NCBI GenBank assembly: GCA_958295665.1
Contig: OY282560.1
Coordinates: 193,380,061 to 193,444,060 of the forward strand
DNA from: Tipula vernalis
Lineage: Eukaryota; Arthropoda; Insecta; Diptera; Tipulidae
DNA length: 64,000 bases
Direction of reading: 5' to 3'
Numbering within the stretch: the stretch's first letter is position 1; each line of letters starts with the position of its first letter. Positions 1 through 11,949 of this stretch are shown here, piece by piece. The notes under the pieces are model-generated. The model searched no databases. It was not told where the DNA came from and saw only the letters and a list, made by a program, of their open reading frames with translations. The position numbers and the translations under genes were made by a program.

Positions 1-3000
1 TTTTAATGCACCTACTATCGATGAAGTTGCCATTGTTGTAGTTGGAGAAAATTTAAAGTCACGTGATATTGTTTTACATCGTCGAAATAATAAATTACAA
101 CGTATTAAGGAAACACATCGCTCATATCATGCACTGCAATATTTTGGCAAGGTGAAGATGGCTATGATTTCTCAATCAAGATGATAAATCCCATTACAGG
201 TAATTGAAATATTGGTTTATGAGATGTTATGTCATCTACTATATCACCTACTAAATAGTTTAATTTGTTATTCAACTGTCATCATTATAATAAAAAAATA
301 TTTACAGGTTCTGAAATCAACAAAAAAGTAAGTTCAATAAACTATTATTCATACCGCCTAATGATCAGAGAAAATGAAAACAGTCACATCTTGAAATGCC
401 GGCGATTATGTCACAGATATGTTGTTGATATGTATGTAAAGATTGAAACGGAGAGATTAACATTCATCAGGTTGAATCAGACCAAACTTCGATCTGAAGG
501 GTATATTCACCTTCGAGATGCAATTAATTCTGATGGAAATGCAGAAAATGTTGGCCGGACTATTCTTCCAGCAACCTACATCGGAAGTCCTCAGCATATG
601 CATGAATATGCTCAAGATGCCATGTCCTATGTTCGGCATTATGGCACAGCAGATTTGTTCAATACATTTACATGCAATCCACAATGGATAGAAATTAAAC
701 AAGCGTTATTCCCTGGCCAATCACCTATTGATCGTCATGACATTACAGCAAGAATCTACAGACAAAAGTTGAAATCTTTGAAGGATTTAATTGTGAAACA
801 TTGTGTGTTTGGTGAGACACGCTGCTGGATGTATTCTGTAGAGTGGCAGAAAAGTGGATTGCCGCATGCACATATTTTGATTTGGTTGGTTGAAAAAATT
901 AGGCCAAATGAAGTTGATGAAGTCATATCAGCTGAAATCCCTAATGAACAAGTAGATCCTGGCTTGCATCAGGTAGTTATCAAAAACATGATACATAGTC
1001 CATGTGGAACACTTAATCAAAATGCACCTTGTATGGTAGATGGTAAATGTTCAAAGCGCTATCCACGTACATTAATATCGGAAACAATTACTGGAAATGA
1101 TGGTTATCCACTCTATCATCGGTGATCACTAGCAGACAATGGAAGATCAACAATTGTCAAAGTAAATCAACAAGATATTGAAATAGATAATCGTTGGATT
1201 GTTCCATATTCACTGATCTTATCAAAAACTTTCAAAGCACACATCAATCTTGAATCTTGCCATTCGGTAAAATCGATCAAGTACATATGTAAATATGTTA
1301 CCAAAGGAAGTGATATGGCTGTGATTGGATTTGGTGCAGAGAATTCAAATGATGAAGTAACCCAATACCAAATGGGCCGCTATGTTAGCAGTAATGAAGC
1401 ATTTTGGCGAATTTTTTCTTTTCCAATTCATGAAAGACACCCCACAGTTGTTCACTTAGCCGTGCACTTAGAAAATGGACAAAGAGTGTATTTCACAGCT
1501 CAGAATGCAGTACAGAGAGCTCACCATGCACCATCTACTACCTTAACCAGTTTTTTCGAGACGTGCCAAAATGATCATTTCGCACAAACACTGCTCTATT
1601 CTGAAATGCCAAAATATTATACTTGGAATCAATCAACAACGAAATTTATGCGAAGGAAACAAGGAAAACCAGTTCCAGGATACCCAGTTGTACGAGTATA
1701 TTCAACCGATGCAATAGGTCGAATTTATTCGACGAGAAAACGATACACATTGGGATCAAACTCTCAATGATGCAATAATTTCATCACAAGCTCATCAAAT
1801 ACGAACATTGTTTTCCATTATCATATGTACATGCTTCCCATCAAAACCAATTGATTTGTGGATAAAATACAAAGATAATATTTGTGACGATATTTTATTT
1901 AATATACGCAATAGAACAGGGAATCCAAATTTACAAATAAGTGAAGACATTTACAATGAGGCATTGATTTCCATTGAGGATATGTGCTTGATGATGTCAA
2001 ACAAGCTATTATGTCAATTGGGGATGGCCGCGCCCAATCGCCCAATGCACGATGCTTTTCATCAAGAGTTACAACGTGAAAAATCGTATGATCTCAATAC
2101 TTTGAAAGAATCGATTCAAATAAATCTTCCACTATTGAACGAAGAACAGAAGTATGTATTTGATACTCTTATGAAAGTAATAAATGATGGAACTGGAGGG
2201 ATTTACTTCTTAGACGCTCCTGGTGGTACAGGAAAAACTTTTTTGATTTCTTTAATATTGGCAACAATTCGCTCAAAAAATGAAATTGCTCTTGCTCTTG
2301 CTTCATCAGGCATTGCAGCAACTTTGCTTGAAGGCGGTCGAACAGCCCATTCAGCTCTAAAATTTCCATTGAATATGCAAAGCAACGAAACTCCAGCCTG
2401 CAACATTTCCAAGAATTCTGCAATGGCAAAGGTTTTGCAGCAATGTGAACTAATAGTGTGGGATGAATGCACGATGGCGCATAAAAGATCTTTAGAGGCT
2501 TTTAATAGAACCTTAAAAGATCTACGGAACAACCAAAACCAATTTGGTAGCGCAATAATTTTATTATCAGGAGATTTTCGGCAGGTAGTTCCACGTTTAA
2601 CAAAAGCTGATGAACTGAATGCATGTTTAAAGTCCTCCAATTTGTGGAAACATGTCAAGGTATTACATTTAAGCAAGAATATGCGTGTCATGTTGCAAAA
2701 TGATCAATCTGGAGACATATTCTCTAAACGACTCATTGATATTGGTAATGGCAAATTTCCTATAGACGTGCTGACTGGCTGCATCACCTTTCCTGAGAGT
2801 TTTTGTCAGTTAACGCAATCAAAAGCTGAACTCATTCAAAAAGTGTGTCCAAATTTTGCTCAAAATTACTTATTCCATGATTGGTTGAGCGAACGAGCTA
2901 TACTGGCTGCCAAAAACACTGATGTAAATGAATTAAATTTCAAAATTCAAGATGACATTCCTGGCGAAATGAGGACATATAAATCAGTTGATACGGCAAC

Positions 3001-3516
3001 TAATGACGATGATGTCGTGAACTATCCACCGGAATTTTTAAACTCACTAGATTGGCCAGGATTGCCGCCTCACAATCTTCAATTAAAGGTTGGATCTGTA
3101 GTTATAATGATGCAAAATATTAACCAACCGCGACTTTGTAACGGCACACGATTAGCGATAAAAAAATTACTGAATAACGTAATAGAAGCAATCATATTGA
3201 AAGGAAAGTATAAAGGAGAAGACGTTTTGATACCCCGCATTCCAATGATTCCAACTGACGTACCACTCGAGTTTAAACGACTGCAGTTTCCAGTATGCTT
3301 TCGCTATGACTATAAACAATATATGCTTTCGCTATGACTATAAACAAATTCCATGGGCAGTCATTAAGTGTTTGTGGTATTAATCTAGAAAACCCATGTT
3401 TCTCGCATGGTCAATTGTATGTTGCCTGTTCCCGTGTTGGAAAACCATCTGCTCTGTTTGTTTTCGCGCCAGGTAATCAAACAAAAAATATCATGTACCA
3501 TAAAGTTCTACAATAA
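1..3516 (+). pseudogene. Helitron Rep-PIF1 helicase, broken
   Basis: Encodes the Helitron replication initiator-helicase, which nicks and unwinds DNA for rolling-circle transposition. The Helitron_like_N region reads through 1-199, a GT-AG intron (200-307) and 308 onward. The HUH metal site is visible as GLPHAHILIWL near 860-890, and the two-tyrosine motif YICKYVTK near 1280-1305. The PIF1-like helicase (1808-3337) has Walker A GGTGKT (near 2223-2240), Walker B LIVWDECTM and SGDFRQVVP. Breaks: a frameshift near 145; a TGA at 1123-1125, probably from CGA; a frameshift with loss of sequence near 1700-1745; and a 25-bp tandem duplication at 3296-3345 that splits the last block (CSRVGKPSALFV, ending 3516). 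It cannot make a full protein. Confidence 0.88.
200..307 (+). other. intron in Helitron Rep gene
   Basis: A 108-bp GT-AG intron. The donor is ACAG|GTAATT and the acceptor TTTACAG|GTTCTG. Removing it joins two stretches that read as one Rep domain in matching phase. It is inferred from frame and splice signals only. Confidence 0.6.
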
Positions 3517-3816
3517 AAATGAAACTTAATTTAGAATAAGTAAAAATAAAATGAAATATAATAAGTAGGTATCATAATAAGAAATCTGAAATTGTAATTT
3601 TCATTGTGATTTTTTAGTGACTATTAAAAGAATTGTAAGGGTTTTATAATTTTTATTTTTTGACATAATGTAATTGTTGACTTATTAACTTTCTTTTTTC
3701 TTTTTTTATCTTACTAGCTGACATGGTGTCCCGAATAGAAGAATAAGTATTGAAAAACAAAAAAAAAATTAAAGAATCGACTGTTAGGCGGTACGAAGTT
3801 TCCTGGGTCAGCTAGT

Positions 3817-3985
3817 ATCATAATATAATCGAACGAGATTTTGTTTGTGACTCACATTTTATGTACTTGCATAGCAATAAAAATTTACTTGGTGAAAAAT
3901 GTTATGTGCATAAAATAAAAACTACGATTTATATGACTAATAACCAAATATGCCAATATACTACTCCAGAAAAAATTAAATTTAG
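3817..3985. other. AT-rich spacer
   Basis: Short non-coding stretch between the Helitron 3' end and the truncated end of the gypsy element. Nothing is recognised in it. Confidence 0.5.
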
Positions 3986-3992
3986 ACAATAA

Positions 3993-6051
3993 CTATTTCT
4001 TTAAGGTCTTCGCCAGTTTTTCGAGAAGTTTCTTTAAGGTCTTCGCCACTCCTACGTGAGATGATAACGGGTCATCATGTTCTTGTTTTATGAGATTTTG
4101 TTGTATCTTGGACCGTACCCATAGCTTCCAAGTAGGAATATCGGTTAACTGTTGTGTTCTTTTGGCTCGAGTCTGATATATATTGTTTCTTTCTAAAGGC
4201 GGGAAACTTAGTTGACTCATTCTCTATTTTTGTGCGAAATTTTACATATTCCTTTTTCGAAAATACATCTGATTGCAAATTAATCTGAGGTGTTAATTTT
4301 ATTATGCTGGCCAAATGCTCCTCTTTAGGGTCGCAGTATATTCTGGAAAGCATATCTGGAACAACATTCTCACTACCCTTTTGGTGTTTAATTGAAAATT
4401 ATACCCCTGGAGTTTCAGACTCCAACGGGTCAATCGTCCCCTAAGGTCTCGTTGCCCCATAAGTCATTTCAAACTCGCGTGGTCTGTAATCACCATAAAT
4501 GCATGGCCTTCTACGTAAGGTCGAAATTTGTTGACGGCTAAAATTGCTGCTAAACATTCCAGTTCTATAACTGTGTAGTTTCGCTGCGCTTTATTTAGCT
4601 TTTGCGGCTTAAAAGCTATAGGTCGCTCATTTGCTTCTTGGTCGTGTTGATAAAGCACAGCACCTACGCCTTCCGGGCTAGCGTCGCACCGAATCCAAAA
4701 TGGTTTATCATATTCGGGGTTTACCAAAACCAGAGCAGAAGTTAACAATTTTTTTAAAGTTTGGAATGTTTCATCTGCTTTTTCGATTTAAACAAACTTG
4801 CCTTTCTTCAAACAATCCGTGATTAGTGAGGTTACCGTTGAGAAATTCAAAATAAACCTTCGGTACCACCCTACCATACCGAGAAGACGTCTGATCTGCC
4901 TTACACTTCAGGAGCAGGTCTAAGTTCCATTTCACCCGCCAGATACCCAAAGTATAGTATCTCCCTCATTGCGAATTTACTTTTGTCAATGTTAATGATC
5001 AGTCCCGCCGTCTGTAATAGGTCTGCAAGCAACTCCAACAGCTCAAAGTGATCCTTCAATGTGGCGGTGATGATCAATAGATCGTCCAAATAAACGAATA
5101 CTCTATCGTACAGCTCGTGGGGTATTACCTGATGCATCAACCGACACATTGACTGAGCCGCATTGCATATCCCAAACGTCATCACTTTGAACTGGTAGAG
5201 CGGTCGCCCTTGTACAGTAAATGCTGTCTTGTCTCGTGATGATTCCATAAGCGATATTTGCTAAAAGGCGTCTTTTAAGTCCAATCTAATAATGTATTTA
5301 GTCTCTGTAAGCCTGCCAAGAAGTCCGTCTATTAAAGGAAGGGGATATGCGTCCTTTTGCTGTAACACTGTTCAGTACCGTGCATCTAAAAAAGTCATGT
5401 CTTCCCGTTTGGTTTACGTACAATGGTCACTGGTGAAATCCATCCACTCTTGCTGACTTCGCTTACTCCTAGGCTAAGCATACGGTCTATTTCTTGGTAC
5501 ACAACTTTTTGAACAGCCGGTGAAATTGGATAATACCGTTGCTTAATCGGTTTCACACCTTTTTGGATAATGATGTCGCGTTGGTGTAAGTTTGCTTTCC
5601 CTAGACCTTCTTTGGTAAATGACGTAAATAGTCCAATTATGCAATTTAATTCAGCTTGATCCTTTTGATTCAACTTGTGTGCACAACTATCTTGCTTGTT
5701 TTGGTCGCCAACCTTCTTAATCACCATTTTCGGAAGAATATGAAATTTCTCCCAGAAAGCAATTCCCAAATAAATGAAAGATTATAGACTTGGAACTATG
5801 CAAAACTTGATCCTGTCGGTTTTTCCGCCAAATGTAACCGGCAGCCAGACATACCCCTCGATTTTGTTGCTAGTTCCATCTGCTGTTTTAATGGATGAAT
5901 TTAACCGCTTATATTTGATGCCATTTTCTGATAGAAACTCTATTGAACCCTTTCCTAAAACACTTACACTAGCACCACTGTCCAATAATGCATGTACAGT
6001 TCTGGAGGAAATTCTAATCTGAGCGTAAGGTCGTGGATCGTCTTTATACAA
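3993..6051 (-). pseudogene. gypsy pol (PR-RT-RNaseH-IN), broken
   Basis: Polyprotein that would process itself, copy the RNA into DNA and integrate it. The protease shows LLDSGASVSVLG (near 6000). The RT runs from about 5640 to 4900 with the fingers motif SGWISPVTIVRKPNGK, then IRLDLKDAF and the catalytic FVYLDDLLI (near 5100). RNase H (4748-4464) has WIRCDASPEGVGAVLYQ. The integrase zinc finger (4220-3993) keeps HDDPLSSHVG. Breaks: a stop (TAG, 5261-5263) at the tryptophan codon after DLKDAF; frameshifts near 5395, 4890, 4755 and 4350; and a short duplication (about 4004-4045) at the truncated end. It is dead. Confidence 0.85.
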
Positions 6052-6074
6052 GTTGTTATTGATTCAAAACAAAA

Positions 6075-6490
6075 TATGTGGTTGAAATCTTGTTCACAAT
6101 CCTGATATTTGTGGCCCAAGTCTTTGCAGTTCCTACAAATTAACAGCCCTCATTGTTCAGTTGCCCCTTTCGGTGGATTATTCCTCTGTTGGATGACTTC
6201 TATCGTTGATTGTTAGGTAATGTGTAAGTTGGCGAGTGATCGTTTAAATCATCATGGTACCGGATCCTGTTTGGTTGGCAATCGTATTTTGGTACTGTAA
6301 TATTCGTTTGCTGCAATTTCTTACATAGTTCGTTAACCTGACAACGACCATAAGGACAGTCACTAAATCGTCTTGGATCATAACCAGTTTGTTCCCATAT
6401 CCGTTCGTAACGTTGGCATAGCACCCTCAATTCCTCCACCGTTCTTATTAAATATTGAGCCGGTAGCGTTACATTTCTCAATGCACTCAT
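6075..6490 (-). pseudogene. gypsy gag C-terminus with zinc knuckle
   Basis: The piece read from 6490 to 6200 (MSALRNVTLPAQYLIRT...) matches the C-terminal part of insect gypsy gag, upstream of nucleocapsid. In another frame, positions 6137 to 6096 encode CRNCKDLGHKYQDC, a perfect CX2CX4HX4C zinc knuckle that would bind RNA during packaging. Gag, knuckle and protease lie in three different frames, so at least two frameshifts separate them. The N-terminal capsid part is absent. Confidence 0.7.
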
Positions 6491-6516
6491 TTTTATGTTC
6501 TGTTCAAAACGTCAAA

Positions 6517-6833
6517 ATGACTGCGCTAGATATCAACAAATTGGTGAGTAAATTTATTTGTTAATTTTAAAATTAAATAACTTAGAGCTGTTAACTTTTA
6601 ATAATTTCAGAATTCGACGGGCGTTATATTAATGTGAATTAAGCTAAGTACGGATCTTAAATTATACGTAAACCTATTCTAATTTTCATTTGTGTAATTC
6701 TAGGTTATGACGACATATAAGTTGAAAGGTAAGTTTTATTTTATTATTATTATTAATTCTTAATTCTAAATTGGTTTTTGTTGTGTTTGCAGGTGCTGAG
6801 CTGAATTGTAGTGGTAAATCCTCAACATTATAA
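6517..6833 (+). other. possible small spliced ORF, four exons
   Basis: Not a recognised gene. ATG at 6517 starts MTALDINKL and runs into a consensus donor, TTG|GTGAGT (intron 6544-6610, acceptor TTTCAG). A later exon near 6704-6728 (VMTTYKLK) has donor AAAG|GTAAGT and acceptor TTTGCAG (intron 6729-6792) and continues in phase to GAELNCSGKSSTL and a stop at 6831-6833. The junction of exons 2 and 3 is weak: the direct reading hits TGA soon after 6611, and an exon ending before 6623 would need a non-consensus donor. A/T-rich tracts with AATAAA follow near 6895. It could be the tail of an unknown gene, or chance. Confidence 0.3.
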
Positions 6834-6839
6834 GATAAG

Positions 6840-9340
6840 CCCACACTAATATAATTTAGAAGTTTTTTATTTGTCTCTATGAATATGATAAGCAAAATAA
6901 AAAAAAAATAAAAAAAAAATTCTAAATTTGCATTATAATATTTCCTTCGAGATCAGTCCACCACTTTAACAATTAATAACAATTATTTTTTACGTCTTAC
7001 TCAGCCTTAAAGCGAGAGCTTAAAAAAAAGAACATGGCGGCTTAATTTAGCATAGTTCAGCATTGCTGGCTTTTTTGCGCGCTTTAGAATTAATTGGCAC
7101 TGTGTTATACTAAAAAGCTCTGTCCAATTCTAGTGTTGGGTGGGAAAAATTAATTTCTTTAAGCCCTTCCTATGAAATATGATCATCCAACATTAGAAAT
7201 TTGGTTTTGGTTGAGGAACAACCGCAAACAAATTTTATAATATTGATATCGAGCTAAATTTCATTACCATATTAATACCGGACATCCAACTATTTTTATT
7301 GGTTAACCGTACCTTCGAATAATTACATATTGTAATAGCATTTGATTACGATCCAAGAGTCATAAAAACTAAATTAATTCACAAATCTATTCTAATTTTC
7401 ACAACAAAATAGAATTTTGTTGTTGTTGGTGCATTTATAACTACAAATGTACAATACAATGTAAAAATTATTTACTTAATTCTTTTATTATTTTAGAAAA
7501 AAAAAATACAACAAAACAAAGCACACATAAAATATTCTTTTTAATTTTAATTATTTACAACCGAAAAGTGTTAATTTTCACTATGTGCAGTGCACTGAAA
7601 AAAAAAATGTGAATACCAACTAACATGAATAACAATAATAATAATAATATACTCGTAGAGAATTTGAGATATAACCACATGTAATAAAAAATAATTATAA
7701 TAATAAATGAAAATTGATAATTTATTATTTTTTAAATTAAAATTATAAAATACAATTTATAATATTTAAAGATTAAAACTACAAAAAAAAAACAAAATGG
7801 TTTTGTTTGTTATAAATTAAATTAATTATGTATTTGAAATGTGGTGGATGCACAAACTAAAAAACAATTTTTTTTAGTTTTCCTTTTATTATTTATGAAA
7901 TATTCTGTGAATCTGCATTTAATTTAATTTTAATTATATTTGCAAAAATTGTATGGACAGTGCATTTGTGTGCAATATTATAATTAAGTAGATAATAAAT
8001 TTTAATTATAAATGAAATATTATAGAATTTAATTTGTCTTTGTATACATTATATAATTTGTCATTTAAGATGACATTTTTAATTTTACAACAAAAAAATT
8101 TTAATTACTCTAAATTATGGATTTATACCAGACAGATTAAAATGATTTACTCAATCGAATTTTGTGAAATAAAAATGATTAATATTTAAGTAAATAAATC
8201 TTAATTTAAAATTTATAATTTGAATTGTTTACATAATAACAAGCTCATAAATACATTGTAGTTAAATCAAAGTGCATAACTCCTTATAAGTCAGACTTGA
8301 GTTGATATGAAAAAAAATAAAAAAAGTGAAATAATTATTAATAATTTTTGCATAAAAAAGCTAACAAAAAAAAAATGTTATGTTTAAATGTATATATATT
8401 ATTAATTGTTACATTGTAATACATTGTAAGGTTGGTTGTTATACGGTTTCAGTTAATGGTAAGTAAATAATTGGTAAATACCTGCGAATTACATCGGTTG
8501 TTTTTGATTATATAGCGGTAAAATATGCGATAATTTTACAGTTCTACTTTATAATTTTTTGGTCAAAACTGAAGATTATATCTCATGTTTTGCAAGGTTT
8601 TACTTTACATGGTAAAATTTGTGTATTGGAGAATACAAAAAATTGTTTCGTTTGTAATACGATTCAGTTGTAAACAAATTATTGTATAGGTGCGGGTTAA
8701 CCAGCATTCCCTTCTGAAGTCAAGTTCCAGTTATATATTCCCGTGAGTGTATCTAACTAAATTTTCTTACAAATTTCATTTGTATTTCTACGTAATTCAA
8801 CTAGCACCCAAATATTCATATTATCAAGCCGGCAGCACACATGCAGTATTTGCCAAATACCGAATATTTGCGTTATCGCGAATTGTTCGCGATCGACTTT
8901 GTTGTTTTCCAAATATGTATCTTTAAATAAAATAAAAAATATTATTAGTTCGAACCGGGAGCTGCAAAGGTTTTATAAATGATGATGTATTTGTTGCTAC
9001 GGCTGCATTTCTGATTACGAATAGAACTTACATAGTAAAAAAATAAAAAAAAGGTGCCGATACCAGAAGATTTTGGAGCAGAAAAAGGTAATTAACCAAA
9101 ATGGAACTAGAGGGTCATGTTTTTCCAAAATATTTTGATTGGTAGATATAGCGGCACACGTTTGCTGTAAGATTTATTAAAATAACCTTTTGGATTGTTT
9201 GAAAACGTTTGTGGGGTGTCTGTTGAATAGCTGAAAAACATTTAAATCCAGAGTAGCCGGATCAAGTCCATTAAATAATCTAAAATATCAAAATAATTAA
9301 ATTGATCGCTTACCAATATTATTGTGTCCAATATTTTCTG
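6840..9340. other. AT-rich region without recognised features
   Basis: About 2.5 kb of very AT-rich DNA with A/T runs and no ORF of note on either strand. No terminal repeats or family motifs could be picked out. Confidence 0.5.
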
Positions 9341-9344
9341 AGAT

Positions 9345-10960
9345 CAGGGAGTTAGTTAGAGAGAAACGGTAGGCTAGAAAGACCTGGCAAAGGAAACAAC
9401 AAAATTCTAAATTTTCTATGCAATAAACTAAAACAACTTATAAAAGAAATTAAGAACGATATTAACAAGTACTTAAATGGTCTCACCGAACATAAAGATA
9501 CTGATTACTCTCTTTGGAAAGTAACAAAGGGATTAAAAAGAACCAAAATGCATGTGCCGCCTATTAAAAATGGGGAAGGAACTTGGGCCAAAAGCGACAA
9601 ACAAAAAGCTATTTTATTTGCAGCTCACTTGGAAGACACCTTTCAACCGTTACCTAGGCAAACAGCAGATAAAAACATAATAACAATTAGCAAAATTGAT
9701 GAATATAATATTCGATGTGTAACATTACAGGAATTAAAAGATGAGATCAAGTGTAATTTGAACGCAAAAAAATCTCCAGGATATGATTTAATTACTGGAC
9801 AAGTCGTAAAAGCCATTCGAACAAACGAAAATTGGTTCAAATTATCAGTGCTGTCTTCAGACTAACTTATGTCCCACGACAATGGAAGGTTGCTGAAGTA
9901 ATTATGATCCCCAAACCAGGCAAACCAGCGAACGATAAAAAGTCGTACATAACGATTTTACTACTTCCAGTAATTTCAAAATTATTTGAAAAATTACTGC
10001 TCAAGAGACTCAAGCCAATAATAGAAAAGAGAAATTTGATTCTACCACATCAATTTGGATTTAGAGTATTTGAATTTGGCACCAAGGACTTGAATTTAAA
10101 TTGCATCGAGATCTACCTAAGCAGTTCAATCAAATTCTTGTCGTATATCGCAGACCGACATTTCCTTGTAAAATATAAAGGAGAGTACTCTGAACTAAAG
10201 AGAATATCAGCAGGCATACCACAAGGTAGCGTACTAAGTCCTATATAGAGATATGCCAAATACAGAAGCTGCCACCATAGCAACATTTGCAGACGATACA
10301 GCTATTCTGGCAACTCAAAAGTGTATATCAGAAGCAACAACCAAAACTTCAAAAAGCAACCGACACAGTGAGTAGTTGGACAAAGAAATGGCGCATTAGC
10401 CTAAACGAGGCAAAATCGGTTCACGTAAACTTCACAAACCAGAAAGTTAACTGGATTCCAGTGGAATTAAATTCAAGACCGGTTCCAAATGCAAATACAG
10501 CCAAATACCTCGGAATGATTCTCGATTGTAAGCTTAGATGGAAAGAGCATGTTACAAAGAAAAAAGAAGAATTGAACATTAAATATAGGAAAATGTATTG
10601 GCTAATAGGTAAAAACTCTGAGCTTACAATACATAACAAACTGCTATTATATCAGCAAACCAGTATGGATCTACAATATTCAACTTTGGGGTTGTGCCAA
10701 GAAGACAAATGTACAAATGATTCAATGTTTCCAAAACAAAGTGCTGTTTGGCATTGTAAACGCACCATGGTATATTAGAAATGATAACCTCCATAGGATA
10801 AGTCCCACATGGAATATGTACGTAAAGAAATACAAAATCATGCAAAGAAACACAATCAGCGGATATCTCGGCACCAAAATGCAGACATACGAAGTTTGTT
10901 GGATACCACCAATGCAGTAAGAAGACTTCAAAGGCAGAAACCTTTGGAATTGGGCAGTTG
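9345..10960 (+). pseudogene. Jockey ORF2 reverse transcriptase, broken
   Basis: Would prime reverse transcription at a nicked target. The linker before the RT is at 9430-9700 (DYSLWKVTKGLKRTKMHVPP). RT blocks follow: KKSPGYDLITGQVV (near 9770), PRQWKVAEVIMIPKPGK (near 9880), LPHQFGFR (10,040), RISAGIPQGSVLSPI (10,200-10,245) and the catalytic TFADDTAIL (near 10,285-10,310). The thumb is KYLGMILDCKLRWKEHV (10,500-10,550). The tail near 10,660-10,800 matches Jockey C-termini (NAPWYIRND). Frameshifts lie near 9420, 9840, 10,248 and 10,660, and sequence between GFR and the next block is missing. The FADD active site itself is intact. Confidence 0.85.
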
Positions 10961-11120
10961 TATTTAATTAGGATAGAGAAAAATAATTACTGTGTAAATT
11001 CAAACGGGAGTAACCATTGGATTACTGTCCGTCAAATGTGAATCTTCATTTAAGAAAGATAAATTACTAAATGATTTGTAAATCAGTTGTAATATTAAAT
11101 AAAATAAAAAAAAAATAAAT
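9345..11120 (+). mobile_element. Jockey-clade non-LTR retrotransposon, 5'-truncated
   Basis: LINE fragment beginning inside ORF2 and ending in an A-rich tail (11,098-11,118). No endonuclease domain or ORF1 is present, as is usual for incomplete reverse transcription at insertion. The left boundary (about 9345) is where coding similarity fades. Confidence 0.8.
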
Positions 11121-11154
11121 CTAAGCAAGAAAACACTGAATTTTAAAGACACAA

Positions 11155-11945
11155 ATTAGCCATATTGCTTCTGCCCGAGAAGAAAAACGTAGAGATAAGG
11201 ATTCAACATGTTCGACAACAGCTATAATAAGCTACGATTTGCAAAATGTTTTTAATCTTCCGAAAGCCAATAAGTCAAACTTTTAATATAAATGCCAGTT
11301 TTCCGTTTATAATCTTACTGGTTTCTGCCAACTAAACAAGAAGATATACTTATACTTTGGAGTGATTCCTGTATTCCTCAAAATAAAAATCGTTTGACTT
11401 TGATTGCACTTTTAAACTTTTTATCGAGGCATCCAAATGTAGATAGCATTGTGCAGAAGTTTTCCGAACCAGGTCATTCAGCAATCCAAGAGATAGATGC
11501 TGTGCACAGTGTTATTGAGCGAAATATTAAACACTTAATATTTATAGTCCGGTTTCTCTTTTACGTCAACTCAATTCTTTCAGTTACCCGAATGTTTCAT
11601 TGGATCTACGATGCAGCTTCTAAAAACCTCGTATTTCCACCATACTATTCAGTAAAAGCTCTAATATACAACGATTAAATTTAACCAACATACAATACAA
11701 AACACAACATACGGATGCTGTATTAACAAATTGTTACATATATAAAGAAAACAAAATCCGAAATAAAAAAAATCACAGAAAAAAGCGATCAGCCTCATCA
11801 GTTACCTAATGTTTACCGGTGTGTATCGAAGCCCAAACTGGCAAAGGAAAAATAAAAGGATATTAGGTCGATGCTAAAATATATGCCAAATACGACGCAG
11901 CATTTTACAAAGCTTATTTCTAGGAGGACTTTAAGCGAACTGCGA
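11155..11945 (+). pseudogene. DUF7869-like transposon-associated protein, C-terminal half
   Basis: Decayed copy of a protein family widespread in insects and of unproven function. I compare it with DUF7869-type proteins from memory. Recognisable pieces: AREEKRRDKD (11,175), SYDLQNVFNLPKANKSNF (11,230-11,285), ILWSDSCIPQNKNRL (11,350-11,395), KFSEPGHSAIQEIDAVHSVIE (11,456-11,520), FHWIYDAASKNLVFPPYYSVKALIY (11,595-11,675), then a tail near 11,855-11,935 (DIRSMLKYMPNTTQ). The acidic DS..QNKN and GHS..E motifs resemble an RNase H-like fold, which is inference. It is broken by a stop near 11,285 and by frameshifts. It belongs to the same family as 20,709-22,433. Confidence 0.6.
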
Positions 11946-11949
11946 TATT

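Larger units (their letters stand above)
1..3815 (+). mobile_element. Helitron, 3' part with right terminus
   Basis: Rolling-circle transposon cut by the left edge of the window. It holds a Rep/helicase gene (1-3516) and a 3' end at 3812-3816 reading CTAG followed by T, the usual Helitron CTRR-T terminus. A GGTCAGCTAGTA motif precedes the end, with a decayed hairpin (3787-3803) before it. An inverted copy of the terminal motif, TACTAGCTGAC, lies about 90 bp upstream at 3712-3722. The 5' end (expected TC start) is outside the window. The family is recognised from the protein and from the terminal motif; the exact last base is inferred. Confidence 0.85.
3988..6495 (-). mobile_element. Ty3/gypsy retrotransposon fragment
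   Basis: Minus-strand internal region of an LTR retrotransposon, running gag C-terminus, zinc knuckle, protease, reverse transcriptase, RNase H and integrase zinc finger from right to left. Both ends are cut: the N-terminal gag and 5' LTR are missing to the right of 6495, and the integrase stops just after its H-x-H half near 3990. No LTR was found on either side. A second element of the same general kind starts at 63,259. Confidence 0.85.

Noticed and set aside
5261..5263. Programmed stop readthrough in gypsy RT
   Set aside because: Numerous other stops and frameshifts in the same copies make ordinary decay the simpler reading; kept only as a testable idea.
8945..8975. TTCGAACCGGGAGC, reminiscent of a tRNA T-loop
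   Set aside because: No acceptor stem, D-arm or anticodon arm can be folded around it.
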